Positions 16,064-23,312 of a stretch of DNA of 33,820 bases are shown here, piece by piece. Source of the DNA: Clostridiales bacterium (GTDB lineage Bacteria; Bacillota; Clostridia; Oscillospirales; CAG-272); the NCBI GenBank assembly GCA_016288155.1, contig JAEEYP010000107.1, forward strand, positions 1-33,820, written 5' to 3'. Positions within the stretch are counted from its first letter, which is position 1. Every line of letters begins with the position of its first letter. Position numbers and translations under genes: made by a program. The notes under the pieces were generated by a model. That model did no database searches and was not told the DNA's origin. It saw nothing but the letters and a program-made list of their open reading frames with translations.

Positions 16064-18681
16064 TGGGAGAAAACATCGTCCTCGGTATCCTCGCGCACGT
16101 AGACGCCGGGAAGACCACGCTCGCCGAAGCGATCCTCTACCGCAGCGGCGTGATCCGCCGCCTCGGCCGTGTCGACCGCGGCGACACGGCGCTCGATACC
16201 CATGCGCTCGAGCGCGCGCGCGGGATCACGATCTTCGCAAGCGGATCCGTTTTTCCGCTCGGCGATATGACGGCGACGCTGCTCGATACGCCGGGACACG
16301 TCGATTTCTCCTCGGAAACGGAACGGACGCTGCGCGTGCTCGACGCCGCGATCCTCGTCGTAAGCGCATCGGAGGGCGTGCAGGCGCATACGCGGACGCT
16401 CTGGCGGCTGCTCGCACTCTATCGCGTACCGACCGTGCTCTTCGTGACGAAAATGGATTTCGCCCGAGAAACGGAAGCGAACGTCATGCTCGGACTGCGC
16501 CGCGAATTCGGTGACGGCTGTGTGGACTTTTCCGACGCGGACGAAGAAGCGCGGGCGGAAGCCGTCGCCATGCGGCGGGAGGATCTGCTCGATAAATATC
16601 TGACGCAAGGCTCGCTCGACGTTGAGGACACGGCGCAGCTCGTGCGGCAGCGGCTCCTCTTTCCCTGCTTTTTCGGATCCGGTCTGCGCGTCGAGGGGAT
16701 CGACGAATTTCTCGCCGCCCTCCCGCGTATTTTGCGCCCCCGGATCTATCCGGAGCGTTTCGGCGCGCGCGTCTTCAAGATCGGCCGCGACCCGCAGGGG
16801 GTACGCCTCACGCACATGAAGATCACCGGCGGAACGCTCTCCGTCCGCGACACGGTCTCCGCCGCCGGAACGGAAGAAAAGATCTCACAGATCCGCGTAT
16901 ACAGCGGCGCGCGGTTCACGTCAAAGGAAACGGCACGGGCGGGAGAGATCGTCGCGGTGACGGGTCCCGAATCGCTCAAAAGCGGCGACGGGCTCGGCTA
17001 TGAGGCACAGGCGGAGGCGCCGTCGCTCGAGCCGGTCATGGAGTACCGCATCTGCCTGCCGGAAGGATGCGACGTCCGTGAGACGCTGCCGAAACTGAAG
17101 CAGCTCGAGGAAGAAGACCCGCTGCTGCGCATCACGTGGAAAAGCGCCGTCGCGGAGATCCACTGCGAACTGATGGGCGACATCCAGGCGGAGATCCTGC
17201 ACGCGCTCATCCTCGACCGCTTCGGGATCGACACGGTGATCGACAGCGGAAGCGTTCTGTATAAAGAAACGATCTCCGATACGGTCGAGGGCGTCGGGCA
17301 CTACGAGCCGCTGCGCCACTACGCGGAGGTACACCTGCTCCTCGAACCGCTGCCGCGCGGGCACGGCCTCGTCTTTCAGTCTTCCGTTTCGGAGGATGAT
17401 CTCAGCCGAAACTGGCAGCGGCTGATCCTGACGCATCTGGCGGAAAAGCAGCACCTCGGCGTGCTGACCGGCGCGCCGATCACCGATATGCGCATCACGC
17501 TGGCTGCGGGACGCGCGCACCCCAAGCATACGGAAGGCGGAGATTTCCGGCAGGCTACGTACCGCGCCGTCAGGCAGGGGCTCATGCAGGCGCAGTCCGT
17601 TCTGCTCGAGCCGTATCTATCCTTCCGCATCGAGGTGCCGCCGGAACAGATCGGCCGCGCCATCACCGACGTGCGGCTGCGCGGCGGAACGTTCGATCCG
17701 CCCGAGGACGCGGGCGGCTTGACGCTGCTGAACGGACGGGCGCCGGCTACGGCGCTGAACGGTTACGCGGCGGAGCTCGCCGCCTACACGGGCGGACGCG
17801 GACGGATGAGTACGGCGCCCGCCGGATACGATCTCTGCCGGAACGCGGAGGAGGTGATCCGCCGCGCGGCGTATTCGCCGACCGCCGATACGGAAAACAC
17901 CCCGGACTCCGTATTCTGCGCACACGGCGCCGGTTTCGTCGTGCCCTGGGATCGCGTATCCGGCGCCATGCATCTTCCCTCCTGTCTGCATACGGAAGGC
18001 GAGGAGATCGCCGTCCCGTACAGCCACCGGAACCTGAAGCTGGACGAGAGCGAGCTCGAGGCGATCATGCTCCGGGAATTCGGACCGATCCGCCGGAAAA
18101 CGTACACGGAAAAGAGAACGGTCGACGCGGGCACAGCGGAGCGGGAAACCGCCGCCCGCGTGCGCACGGACGTATGGATCGTCGACGGATACAACGTGAT
18201 CTTTGCGTGGGACGATCTGCGCACGCTTGCCGAAACGGATCTGGAGGCGGCGCGCGTCCGTCTCGCGGATATCCTCGCGAACTTCGCCGCGTTCACGCAG
18301 AACGAAGTCATTCTCGTCTTCGACGCGTACCGTGTGGCGGGAAATCCGGGCAAGCATTTCGACCGCGGCGACGTGCACGTGGTATACACAAAGGAACGGG
18401 AGCTCGGCGACGTGTATATCAGCCGCCTCCTCTCGGAGATCGGGAAAAACGACCGTGTGCGCGTCGTCTCCTCCGACGGGCTGATCCAGCTCGGCGCCGT
18501 GCGCTTCGGCGTACTCCGCATGTCCGCCGCGGAATTCGAGCGCGAGGTGGACGCCGTGGATGCGCGGATCGGCGAGATCCTCTCGGAAATGAAAAAAGAA
18601 AAGGGCGAAACGGTCGGCGAAGCGCTCGCCGCGAGGAACGCGGCCCCCATGCAGGGATCTCCCGCCGATCCGCAGCAATAA
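16063..18681 (+). CDS. TetM-like ribosomal GTPase fused to a YacP/Rae1-like NYN domain
   Basis: The 872-residue product has two parts. Residues 1 to about 680 form an EF-G/TetM-type translation GTPase: G1 AHVDAGKT (11-18), RGIT (53-56), DTPGHVD (75-81), TKMD (129-132), then the later ribosome-contacting domains. Residues about 703-835 form a NYN domain like YacP/Rae1, with WIVDGYNVIFAW, VFDAYR and VVSSDG giving the expected acidic residues. Rae1 of Bacillus subtilis is a ribosome-associated endoribonuclease that cuts mRNA in the A site. Canonical TetM has YSPVSTPADF at the domain IV tip; here the matching region reads GRAHPKHTEGGDF, so classical tetracycline protection is doubtful. A fused ribosome-clearing and mRNA-cutting role is inference. 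The start overlaps the previous stop. Confidence 0.9.
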   Translation: MGENIVLGILAHVDAGKTTLAEAILYRSGVIRRLGRVDRGDTALDTHALERARGITIFASGSVFPLGDMTATLLDTPGHVDFSSETERTLRVLDAAILVVSASEGVQAHTRTLWRLLALYRVPTVLFVTKMDFARETEANVMLGLRREFGDGCVDFSDADEEARAEAVAMRREDLLDKYLTQGSLDVEDTAQLVRQRLLFPCFFGSGLRVEGIDEFLAALPRILRPRIYPERFGARVFKIGRDPQGVRLTHMKITGGTLSVRDTVSAAGTEEKISQIRVYSGARFTSKETARAGEIVAVTGPESLKSGDGLGYEAQAEAPSLEPVMEYRICLPEGCDVRETLPKLKQLEEEDPLLRITWKSAVAEIHCELMGDIQAEILHALILDRFGIDTVIDSGSVLYKETISDTVEGVGHYEPLRHYAEVHLLLEPLPRGHGLVFQSSVSEDDLSRNWQRLILTHLAEKQHLGVLTGAPITDMRITLAAGRAHPKHTEGGDFRQATYRAVRQGLMQAQSVLLEPYLSFRIEVPPEQIGRAITDVRLRGGTFDPPEDAGGLTLLNGRAPATALNGYAAELAAYTGGRGRMSTAPAGYDLCRNAEEVIRRAAYSPTADTENTPDSVFCAHGAGFVVPWDRVSGAMHLPSCLHTEGEEIAVPYSHRNLKLDESELEAIMLREFGPIRRKTYTEKRTVDAGTAERETAARVRTDVWIVDGYNVIFAWDDLRTLAETDLEAARVRLADILANFAAFTQNEVILVFDAYRVAGNPGKHFDRGDVHVVYTKERELGDVYISRLLSEIGKNDRVRVVSSDGLIQLGAVRFGVLRMSAAEFEREVDAVDARIGEILSEMKKEKGETVGEALAARNAAPMQGSPADPQQ

Positions 18682-18685
18682 AAAT

Positions 18686-18730
18686 GCTTCCGCATCCTCG
18701 GTGTCAATATGTCGGGTGCGGAAGCGTTTT
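18686..18730 (+). terminator. Terminator after the GTPase-NYN gene
   Basis: A 12-bp stem (18686-18697 with 18714-18725, one G-T pair) with a 16-base loop is followed by GTTTT. It lies five bases after the stop codon and between convergent genes. Confidence 0.75.
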
Positions 18731-18745
18731 ATGCTTGGGTACGGA

Positions 18746-19642
18746 TCAGGACTCGAATTCATTTTTATGTTCGGCAAAAAAGGTATAGTAACCCCGCACG
18801 CCTTCCAGCTCCGTCCATCGGCGTACGCTGACGGGGACAGAATCTATATCGTATATCCTTGCCCGCAGAAGAGACAGAAGAAACGGCGAATGCGTCGATA
18901 TCACAAACTGACACTCGTGATGGCGGACACAGTCCTCAATGAAATATTTCAGCTGGATCTGATTTGACGGAGACAGGCTGTTCTCCGGCTCGTCGAGAAG
19001 GTACAGCGCGCCGTCCGTGATTGCATCGACGAAAAAAGAAAGCGCGCTTTCTCCGTTGGAGCGCTCCTGCACATTACGCATCACTTTCGTACGCAGGAAC
19101 TGGGACATCGTCGTCTTTTTCCTTCTCGCGTAGGCCGCTGCTTTCCAGCGGTCAAAATCATCCAGTCCCCGGAGATTGTTCGGCGTCTCGCTGCTCCGTT
19201 CACTGATATACTCTTCGATCAGATTTGCTTTCTTTCCGTCGATCCCTTCATTCACACGGCGTATATCGAGCACCTGGTCGAACACATCGTCGCTCGCAAT
19301 GATCCTGCTTGCGGCTGAAAGCGGCGCGGCAAGCTCATACCGGCACAGCTCCACGTAATCGTCAAAGAAATCACTGCGGTTATAAACCGTCCCCCGCTGC
19401 AGTCCGAGCTTTTCCGCGATGATATTCAGGATCGTGCTCTTTCCGCTGCCGTTGCCGCCGTAAAAGATCGTGATATCGCCGAACTGAAATTCCGGCAGCT
19501 CATGATCGCGGAACAGCATGAATGGATAATACGACGTAAAATATGTTCCGCGAGTCTTGGGATGATAAGTCGGAGATTTTTCCTGAAAAAAGCCTTCATC
19601 CTCCGCCCTGGAAAGCATCTTGAATTTCTGCAGATAAATCAT
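18746..19642 (-). CDS. Small AAA/ABC-type ATPase (RecF/SMC-like nucleotide-binding fold)
   Basis: The 298-residue product has Walker A GGNGSGKS (about 62-69), a signature-like SNGES (195-199), Walker B YLLDEPEN (about 214-221) and a switch histidine in STHSP (H251). This layout is that of compact chromosome-segregation/RecF-like ATPases, including many stand-alone ones of unknown role, some of them in defence loci. There is no transmembrane part and no partner gene beside it. The start (MIYLQKF) follows AGGAG by eight bases. Hand counts of two 60-base lines give 53-55% GC, against 57-73% in two lines from neighbouring genes, a mild hint of separate origin. I cannot name the substrate or process. 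Confidence 0.8.
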   Translation of the reverse strand: MIYLQKFKMLSRAEDEGFFQEKSPTYHPKTRGTYFTSYYPFMLFRDHELPEFQFGDITIFYGGNGSGKSTILNIIAEKLGLQRGTVYNRSDFFDDYVELCRYELAAPLSAASRIIASDDVFDQVLDIRRVNEGIDGKKANLIEEYISERSSETPNNLRGLDDFDRWKAAAYARRKKTTMSQFLRTKVMRNVQERSNGESALSFFVDAITDGALYLLDEPENSLSPSNQIQLKYFIEDCVRHHECQFVISTHSPFLLSLLRARIYDIDSVPVSVRRWTELEGVRGYYTFFAEHKNEFES

Positions 19643-19709
19643 TGTGAATACTCCTGTGCTATACACGGATTCGCTGCCGCCGGGAGCTGTGCCGACGTCT
19701 GCCGCATGT

Positions 19710-19744
19710 AAAAAGATCCCCCGCGGCCGCAGCTGCGGGGAATC
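19710..19744 (-). terminator. Terminator after the Eis-like acetyltransferase gene
   Basis: On the minus strand a GC-rich stem (GATTCCCCGC with GCGGGGGATC) is followed by five T. It separates the acetyltransferase gene from the ATPase gene downstream. Confidence 0.85.
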
Positions 19745-19756
19745 GCGGCATTATGA

Positions 19757-20923
19757 TTACACTTTGTCGATCCCGGGGAAATAGAACGGGAGCGGGAACA
19801 GCGTCCTCGCGAATGCGGGAAGGTCGCGCAGAAGCCGCCCGTTCCCCGTGAAAGCGACCTCCATCGCGCGCAGATACGGCAGCGTGATATCGGCGTCAGC
19901 CTGCGTAGGCTCCGCGAAGAAACGGCCGTCCTGCGTGCCGATGCGGAACCTGCCGTCCGTGACGCCCTCCCTGGCGATGCCGATCTTCTCGAAGAACGGA
20001 TGCGGCTCGACGCCGAGGACGAAGGAACCGTTTTCCGTGCGATGGGTCCCGGCGTAGAGCGTCCCGAACGCATTGAACAGGCGCGGGATATCGAGCACGC
20101 AGGCGTGCGTCAGCATCGTGACGTGCCAGTCTTCACAAACGGCAAGCAGTCTCTCGGCGAGCGTATCGGCATGCGGTCCGACGGGGACACAGCAATGATC
20201 CGTCTTTTTCATGAGGGCAAGAAGGAAATCATCGACCGACGCGCCGGGCACGAGAACGAACTCCGCGAGGTCCTTCCAATCTTCCTTCGAGATGAAATAG
20301 CCGACCGGCTCCTCCCCCTCCAGAACGAGATACGCCTCGTGATACCCGTGCTTGGTCAGCGTCCAGAAATCCTCCGTGCGGCGGTTGACGAAGACCGTCT
20401 GCGTCGCCATGATCCGCTTCATGCAGGCCGCGTCCTCCGGCACCGCCGCGCGGATCGTATACCGCGAGGGACGCTCGCCGATCGTGTGACGGACGGAGTA
20501 CGCCGTGTGAACGGTCTGGATGTGATTGCCCGTGCGCGCGAAGCCGTAGTATTCATACCGCTGGCGCAGTCCGCCGAGAACGGAAACAACGGCTCTGTCC
20601 TCGCATGCCTGACAGAGGCACGACGCGAGAAGATCGCTCATGTATCCCTTGCCGCGGGACCCCTCGCCGACGCTGACCGTACCGACGCCGTACGCCGTAC
20701 AGTCGCTCTCGCCGATCTTATATTCATACGGATAATTCAGGACGGCGGCAGCGACCTTTCCGTCCTCGCGCACCACAAAATGCTGCGGACCGCTCGTCGC
20801 GTCCTTCCCGTATATGAGCGGAAGGAGCGTCGGAAAGTCCACGTGGAATACGTTCATCGCAAAGGTAAGGATCTCGGGAAAATCCCGATCGGCAGCCTGT
20901 TCGCAGCGTGACTGAAACGCCAT
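19757..20923 (-). CDS. Eis-like GNAT acetyltransferase with SCP2-type C-terminus
   Basis: The 388-residue length and order fit the Eis/YokD-like group: an N-terminal GNAT domain with the acetyl-CoA loop SRGKGYMSDLL and a following YEYYGFARTG, a second degenerate GNAT domain in the middle, and a C-terminal sterol-carrier-like domain near residues 285-388 (FVLGVEP, DGRFRIG, ADADITLPYLRAMEVAFTG). Eis proteins acetylate amines such as aminoglycosides, though most Firmicute relatives have no known substrate. The start is set by GGAGGA seven bases before the ATG at 20923; the open frame reaches further upstream without a site. It has its own promoter and terminator, so it is independent of the reverse transcriptase unit upstream. 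Confidence 0.88.
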   Translation of the reverse strand: MAFQSRCEQAADRDFPEILTFAMNVFHVDFPTLLPLIYGKDATSGPQHFVVREDGKVAAAVLNYPYEYKIGESDCTAYGVGTVSVGEGSRGKGYMSDLLASCLCQACEDRAVVSVLGGLRQRYEYYGFARTGNHIQTVHTAYSVRHTIGERPSRYTIRAAVPEDAACMKRIMATQTVFVNRRTEDFWTLTKHGYHEAYLVLEGEEPVGYFISKEDWKDLAEFVLVPGASVDDFLLALMKKTDHCCVPVGPHADTLAERLLAVCEDWHVTMLTHACVLDIPRLFNAFGTLYAGTHRTENGSFVLGVEPHPFFEKIGIAREGVTDGRFRIGTQDGRFFAEPTQADADITLPYLRAMEVAFTGNGRLLRDLPAFARTLFPLPFYFPGIDKV

Positions 20924-21006
20924 GGATTCATCCTCCGTTATTCTGGTCGTACTTTGACGCGGGATCCGGTCGGCGCATGCTTGCCGCGGCACCCGGTACC
21001 GTATAC

Positions 21007-21035
21007 ATTGTAACACGCCGCCGCCGCAAAGTCAA
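21007..21035 (-). promoter_or_regulatory. Promoter of the Eis-like acetyltransferase gene
   Basis: On the minus strand, -35 TTGACT (21030-21035) and -10 TACAAT (21007-21012) have a 17-bp spacer. It begins 16 bases after the reverse transcriptase stop codon. No terminator for the reverse transcriptase unit is visible in between. Confidence 0.75.
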
Positions 21036-21051
21036 TCCCGCGTAAAGCGTT

Positions 21052-22326
21052 TCACTCCCGTTTCTTTTCCCTGCATACGGGCGGATCGCTCCCGCTCTCC
21101 GGGAGCATCGGCGGTTCCGGCGCGTTCTTCTGCCGCTCGAAGGCGTAATACGCATGGACGAGGCTGCGGTATCCGAGCTGCTTCAGCGTCTCGTACCGCA
21201 CGTTGTAGCGCGCTCTCGTCCGCGTGCCGCTTATGATCCAGCGGATGCACTCCTGCGCATAGGCGTCGATGATCCTCAGGCTCTCCGTCGTGTTGATGAC
21301 GGAGAAAAACCACCAGCTCCACGTGAGCTCGTTGTCCAGCGGACCCTCCAGCAGCTTGCGGTTGAAGACGCGGATAAAGGCGGCGGCGGCGCGCTCTCCG
21401 TCCGCGCCGGTGCGCGCCGACCAGCGCCGGAGCGCGTGCGCCTTGCGGCGCATCTTCTGCTTCAGCTTCGTTACGGTCGCCGGCGCGATATCGACGGTGT
21501 TCCCGCGGCAGACGAAGCCGAGAAAAGTCCACCCCTCGCCGGGAGCGTGCAAGGATTCCTTTGCGGGATTGATGCTGAGACCGCGCTCCGCGAGATATCC
21601 ACGGAGATACGCCGCATGCGCCTCGGCCTCTTCCCGCGTGGGAGCGAAAAGGATGATATCATCCGAATACCGGGCATACGGGACACCGGTCTCCGCAAAG
21701 CGGCGATCCAGTCCGCAAAGGAACAGATTGGCGTAAAAGGCGGAAAGCGGCGTGCCCGCCATGATGCCTTTCTCCTCGGCTGTGATCCTTCCCCGATCGA
21801 GCACGTTCGGTTCCTCAAGCAGCGCGCGGAGGAAGGAAAAGAGCGGCTCGTCCTCCCCGACCGTATCGCGCAGAAGCGGAAGCAGGAGAGGAACGGGCAC
21901 GGAATTGAAATAATCGTGAACGTCGGCCTTGTACGAATACATGTCTCCGACGCCCGGTACACGCCGCAGCGCGCGGACGGCATCCTTGGCGGTCCTGCCG
22001 GGGCGGAAGGAATACAGATTTTCCGCGCAGACCCCGTCATACCGACGGAGGAGCAGATGCGTGAGCAGCTTTAGCACCGTATTCTCATCCGCCGGATAGG
22101 TATACACGACCCGTTTTTTCGACGATCCCATCTTGCTGATGACGGAGCGCTTCGGAAGCGGAAAACGCCGCCCCTCCCGGATCGCACGGCAGACGGGGAG
22201 ATAGCCCTCCCGGTCGATGAACGCGCGCAGCTCCTCCGCCGTCTCCTTCGGACAGGCAAGCGAACGCTTATATTCGAGAAAACGCTCCCAGCAGTCCCGG
22301 TCGGAGAGCAGATCGAGCAGCGACAT
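21052..22326 (-). CDS. Stand-alone reverse transcriptase, group II intron-like
   Basis: The 424-residue product has the reverse transcriptase core: YSFRPGRTAKDAV (105-117), motif A KADVHDYFNSV (D135), KGIMAGTPLSAFYANLFL (187-203) where intron enzymes read QGxPxSPxLAN, the catalytic YSDD (220-223), GLSINPAKE (249-257) and FLGF (268-271). The catalytic aspartates D135, D222 and D223 are all present, so it should be active. After a thumb-like helical region (about 281-395, ending LKQLGYRSLVHAYYAF) there is no HNH endonuclease domain, and no intron RNA borders it. The retron VTG region was not seen. The start has AAAGAGGT five bases upstream. A structured intergenic segment and a gene of unknown family lie just upstream on the same strand. 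Confidence 0.88.
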   Translation of the reverse strand: MSLLDLLSDRDCWERFLEYKRSLACPKETAEELRAFIDREGYLPVCRAIREGRRFPLPKRSVISKMGSSKKRVVYTYPADENTVLKLLTHLLLRRYDGVCAENLYSFRPGRTAKDAVRALRRVPGVGDMYSYKADVHDYFNSVPVPLLLPLLRDTVGEDEPLFSFLRALLEEPNVLDRGRITAEEKGIMAGTPLSAFYANLFLCGLDRRFAETGVPYARYSDDIILFAPTREEAEAHAAYLRGYLAERGLSINPAKESLHAPGEGWTFLGFVCRGNTVDIAPATVTKLKQKMRRKAHALRRWSARTGADGERAAAAFIRVFNRKLLEGPLDNELTWSWWFFSVINTTESLRIIDAYAQECIRWIISGTRTRARYNVRYETLKQLGYRSLVHAYYAFERQKNAPEPPMLPESGSDPPVCREKKRE

Positions 22327-22377
22327 ACGGACCTCTTTCCCCGCCGCGCCGGACGGCGGCGTTCGTGACGACATAAC

Positions 22378-22533
22378 AAAAAAAGCAGAAAGAGAAGACA
22401 TTAAAGCCCGGAAAATTCCGGGATGTACCAGACCGTACGCGGATCGGCTGCCTGCGAAGCCGCGTTCCGGGAGATCCCGGAGATCCGCGCCGGGTCCGCC
22501 GCAGGCGCATCGCGTTCTCTTTCTGCTTTTTTT
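22378..22533 (-). ncRNA. Candidate structured RNA bounded by a perfect 19-bp inverted repeat, upstream of the reverse transcriptase
   Basis: The ends (22515-22533 and 22378-22396) are exact reverse complements over 19 bp: AAAAAAAGCAGAAAGAGAA and its partner ending in seven T. The 118 bases inside can form several helices on the minus strand: GCCTGCG with CGCAGGC, TCCGGG-ATCT-CCCGGA, and CCCGGA-ATTT-TCCGGG. CGCGGATC can also pair with GATCCGCG across the first helix, a possible pseudoknot. It lies between the upstream protein gene and the reverse transcriptase, 51 bases before the latter's start. The arrangement recalls retron a1/a2 arms, but the enzyme does not look like a retron RT. A long terminator or attenuator is an alternative. 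No family was recognised. Confidence 0.5.
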
Positions 22534-22543
22534 CGGGGATCAG

Positions 22544-22573
22544 CGCAATGCGGCCTTACGCAAGCGCATTGCG
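22544..22573 (-). other. Hairpin spanning the stop codon of the RT-associated protein gene
   Basis: A perfect 9-bp stem (CGCAATGCG at 22544-22552 and CGCATTGCG at 22565-22573) has a 12-base loop that contains the TAA stop codon of the upstream gene. It sits ten bases before the 19-bp inverted repeat and may protect the mRNA end or affect termination. Confidence 0.6.
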
Positions 22574-23068
22574 GACACGCTTGACCACGTAGGAGCGGGT
22601 GTTCCACCAGCCGGGATGGTCATAGTAGAAGCGCAGATACGGTACGCCCTGCGCCGCGCAGTTTTGGCGCAGCTTGGCGGACGCGCTGCTGCTGAACAGA
22701 AGCTCGACGACGAGCGCCTTCCGCGTGCCGTCCCAGAAGGTGAAGACGGTGCGCTTCCCGTCGCGCGTCATCGCGTTCTCCAACCGATAGGAAGAGAACT
22801 CCGTGCGGAAGATCTGCTCGAAATACTGGATATAGGTACCGCCGAAATTGTACTGGTTCTCCTCCGCCGGCATGATCGGTCCCCATGATTCGCCGCTGGG
22901 GCCGAGATCCGCGGCGGCAGGCTGCGGCGCCGGAGACGCCTGCGTCCGCTGCGGCGCGGACGGTTGAGAGGAGGCGGAGGGATTCCCCTGCGTTACGCTG
23001 CGCAGAAGTTCGCGGGCGACCTTTTCCGCCTTCGCGCTGCTGCCGAACAGCTTGGAAAGAATACTCAT
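22556..23068 (-). CDS. Protein of unknown family, first gene of the reverse transcriptase unit
   Basis: I do not recognise this 170-residue protein. Residues 1-28 form a likely amphipathic helix, 29-55 are a Ser/Pro/Ala/Gln-rich linker, and 65-170 form a compact domain. The C-terminal domain has an alternating strand pattern (RTVFTFWD, KALVVELLF), then a helix, then GVPYLRFYYDHPGWWNTRSYVVKRV. The order of strands, the conserved-looking D113 and E122 and the following helix recall the PD-(D/E)XK nuclease fold, but the key lysine is absent, so activity is doubtful; this is weak inference. The start follows AAGGAGAA by seven bases. It shares orientation and probably a transcript with the structured segment and the reverse transcriptase. 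Confidence 0.8.
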   Translation of the reverse strand: MSILSKLFGSSAKAEKVARELLRSVTQGNPSASSQPSAPQRTQASPAPQPAAADLGPSGESWGPIMPAEENQYNFGGTYIQYFEQIFRTEFSSYRLENAMTRDGKRTVFTFWDGTRKALVVELLFSSSASAKLRQNCAAQGVPYLRFYYDHPGWWNTRSYVVKRVRNALA

Positions 23069-23125
23069 CCTGGTTCTCCTTATTTTATGATTTCCGGTCT
23101 CGCCGAACCGACGTACCTATGTATG

Positions 23126-23154
23126 ATTATACAACATCGCGTACCGCGTGTCAA
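23126..23154 (-). promoter_or_regulatory. Strong promoter of the reverse transcriptase unit
   Basis: On the minus strand, consensus -35 TTGACA (23149-23154) and -10 TATAAT (23126-23131) have a 17-bp spacer. Both hexamers are perfect, so expression of this unit may be high and constitutive unless a repressor acts on it. Confidence 0.85.
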
Positions 23155-23204
23155 CTTTTTTTGTAAAAAATTTGAAGGATCTTCTTTGCGGTGCGATGAT
23201 CCCG

Positions 23205-23233
23205 TTGACTTTCCGCGCGATTTATGGTACAGT
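23205..23233 (+). promoter_or_regulatory. Promoter of the glycosidase-like gene
   Basis: -35 TTGACT (23205-23210) and -10 TACAGT (23228-23233) have a 17-bp spacer and drive transcription away from the reverse transcriptase unit. Confidence 0.7.
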
Positions 23234-23312
23234 ATTGTTGACGGTACGCCGAGCGGTCCCGCTTCGGGTCCGCGGACGCGCCGCCCGGAAATCAGACGTC
23301 AGGAGGCTTCCC

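Noticed and set aside
16063..18681. Acquired tetracycline resistance gene
   Set aside because: The domain IV tip does not match TetM-type loops, the protein carries an extra NYN domain, and base composition matches the host.
21052..22326. Intron-encoded protein of a group II intron
   Set aside because: No HNH domain, no recognisable domain V hairpin or intron ends around the gene, and it is preceded by a co-oriented gene with its own promoter.
21052..22533. Complete retron
   Set aside because: The inverted-repeat RNA looks retron-like, but the RT has group II intron-like features (FLGF, long thumb) and I could not find the retron-specific VTG region.
21052..23068. Diversity-generating retroelement
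   Set aside because: No template/variable repeat pair with adenine-specific differences was noticed, and no target gene of the usual C-type lectin kind is nearby.
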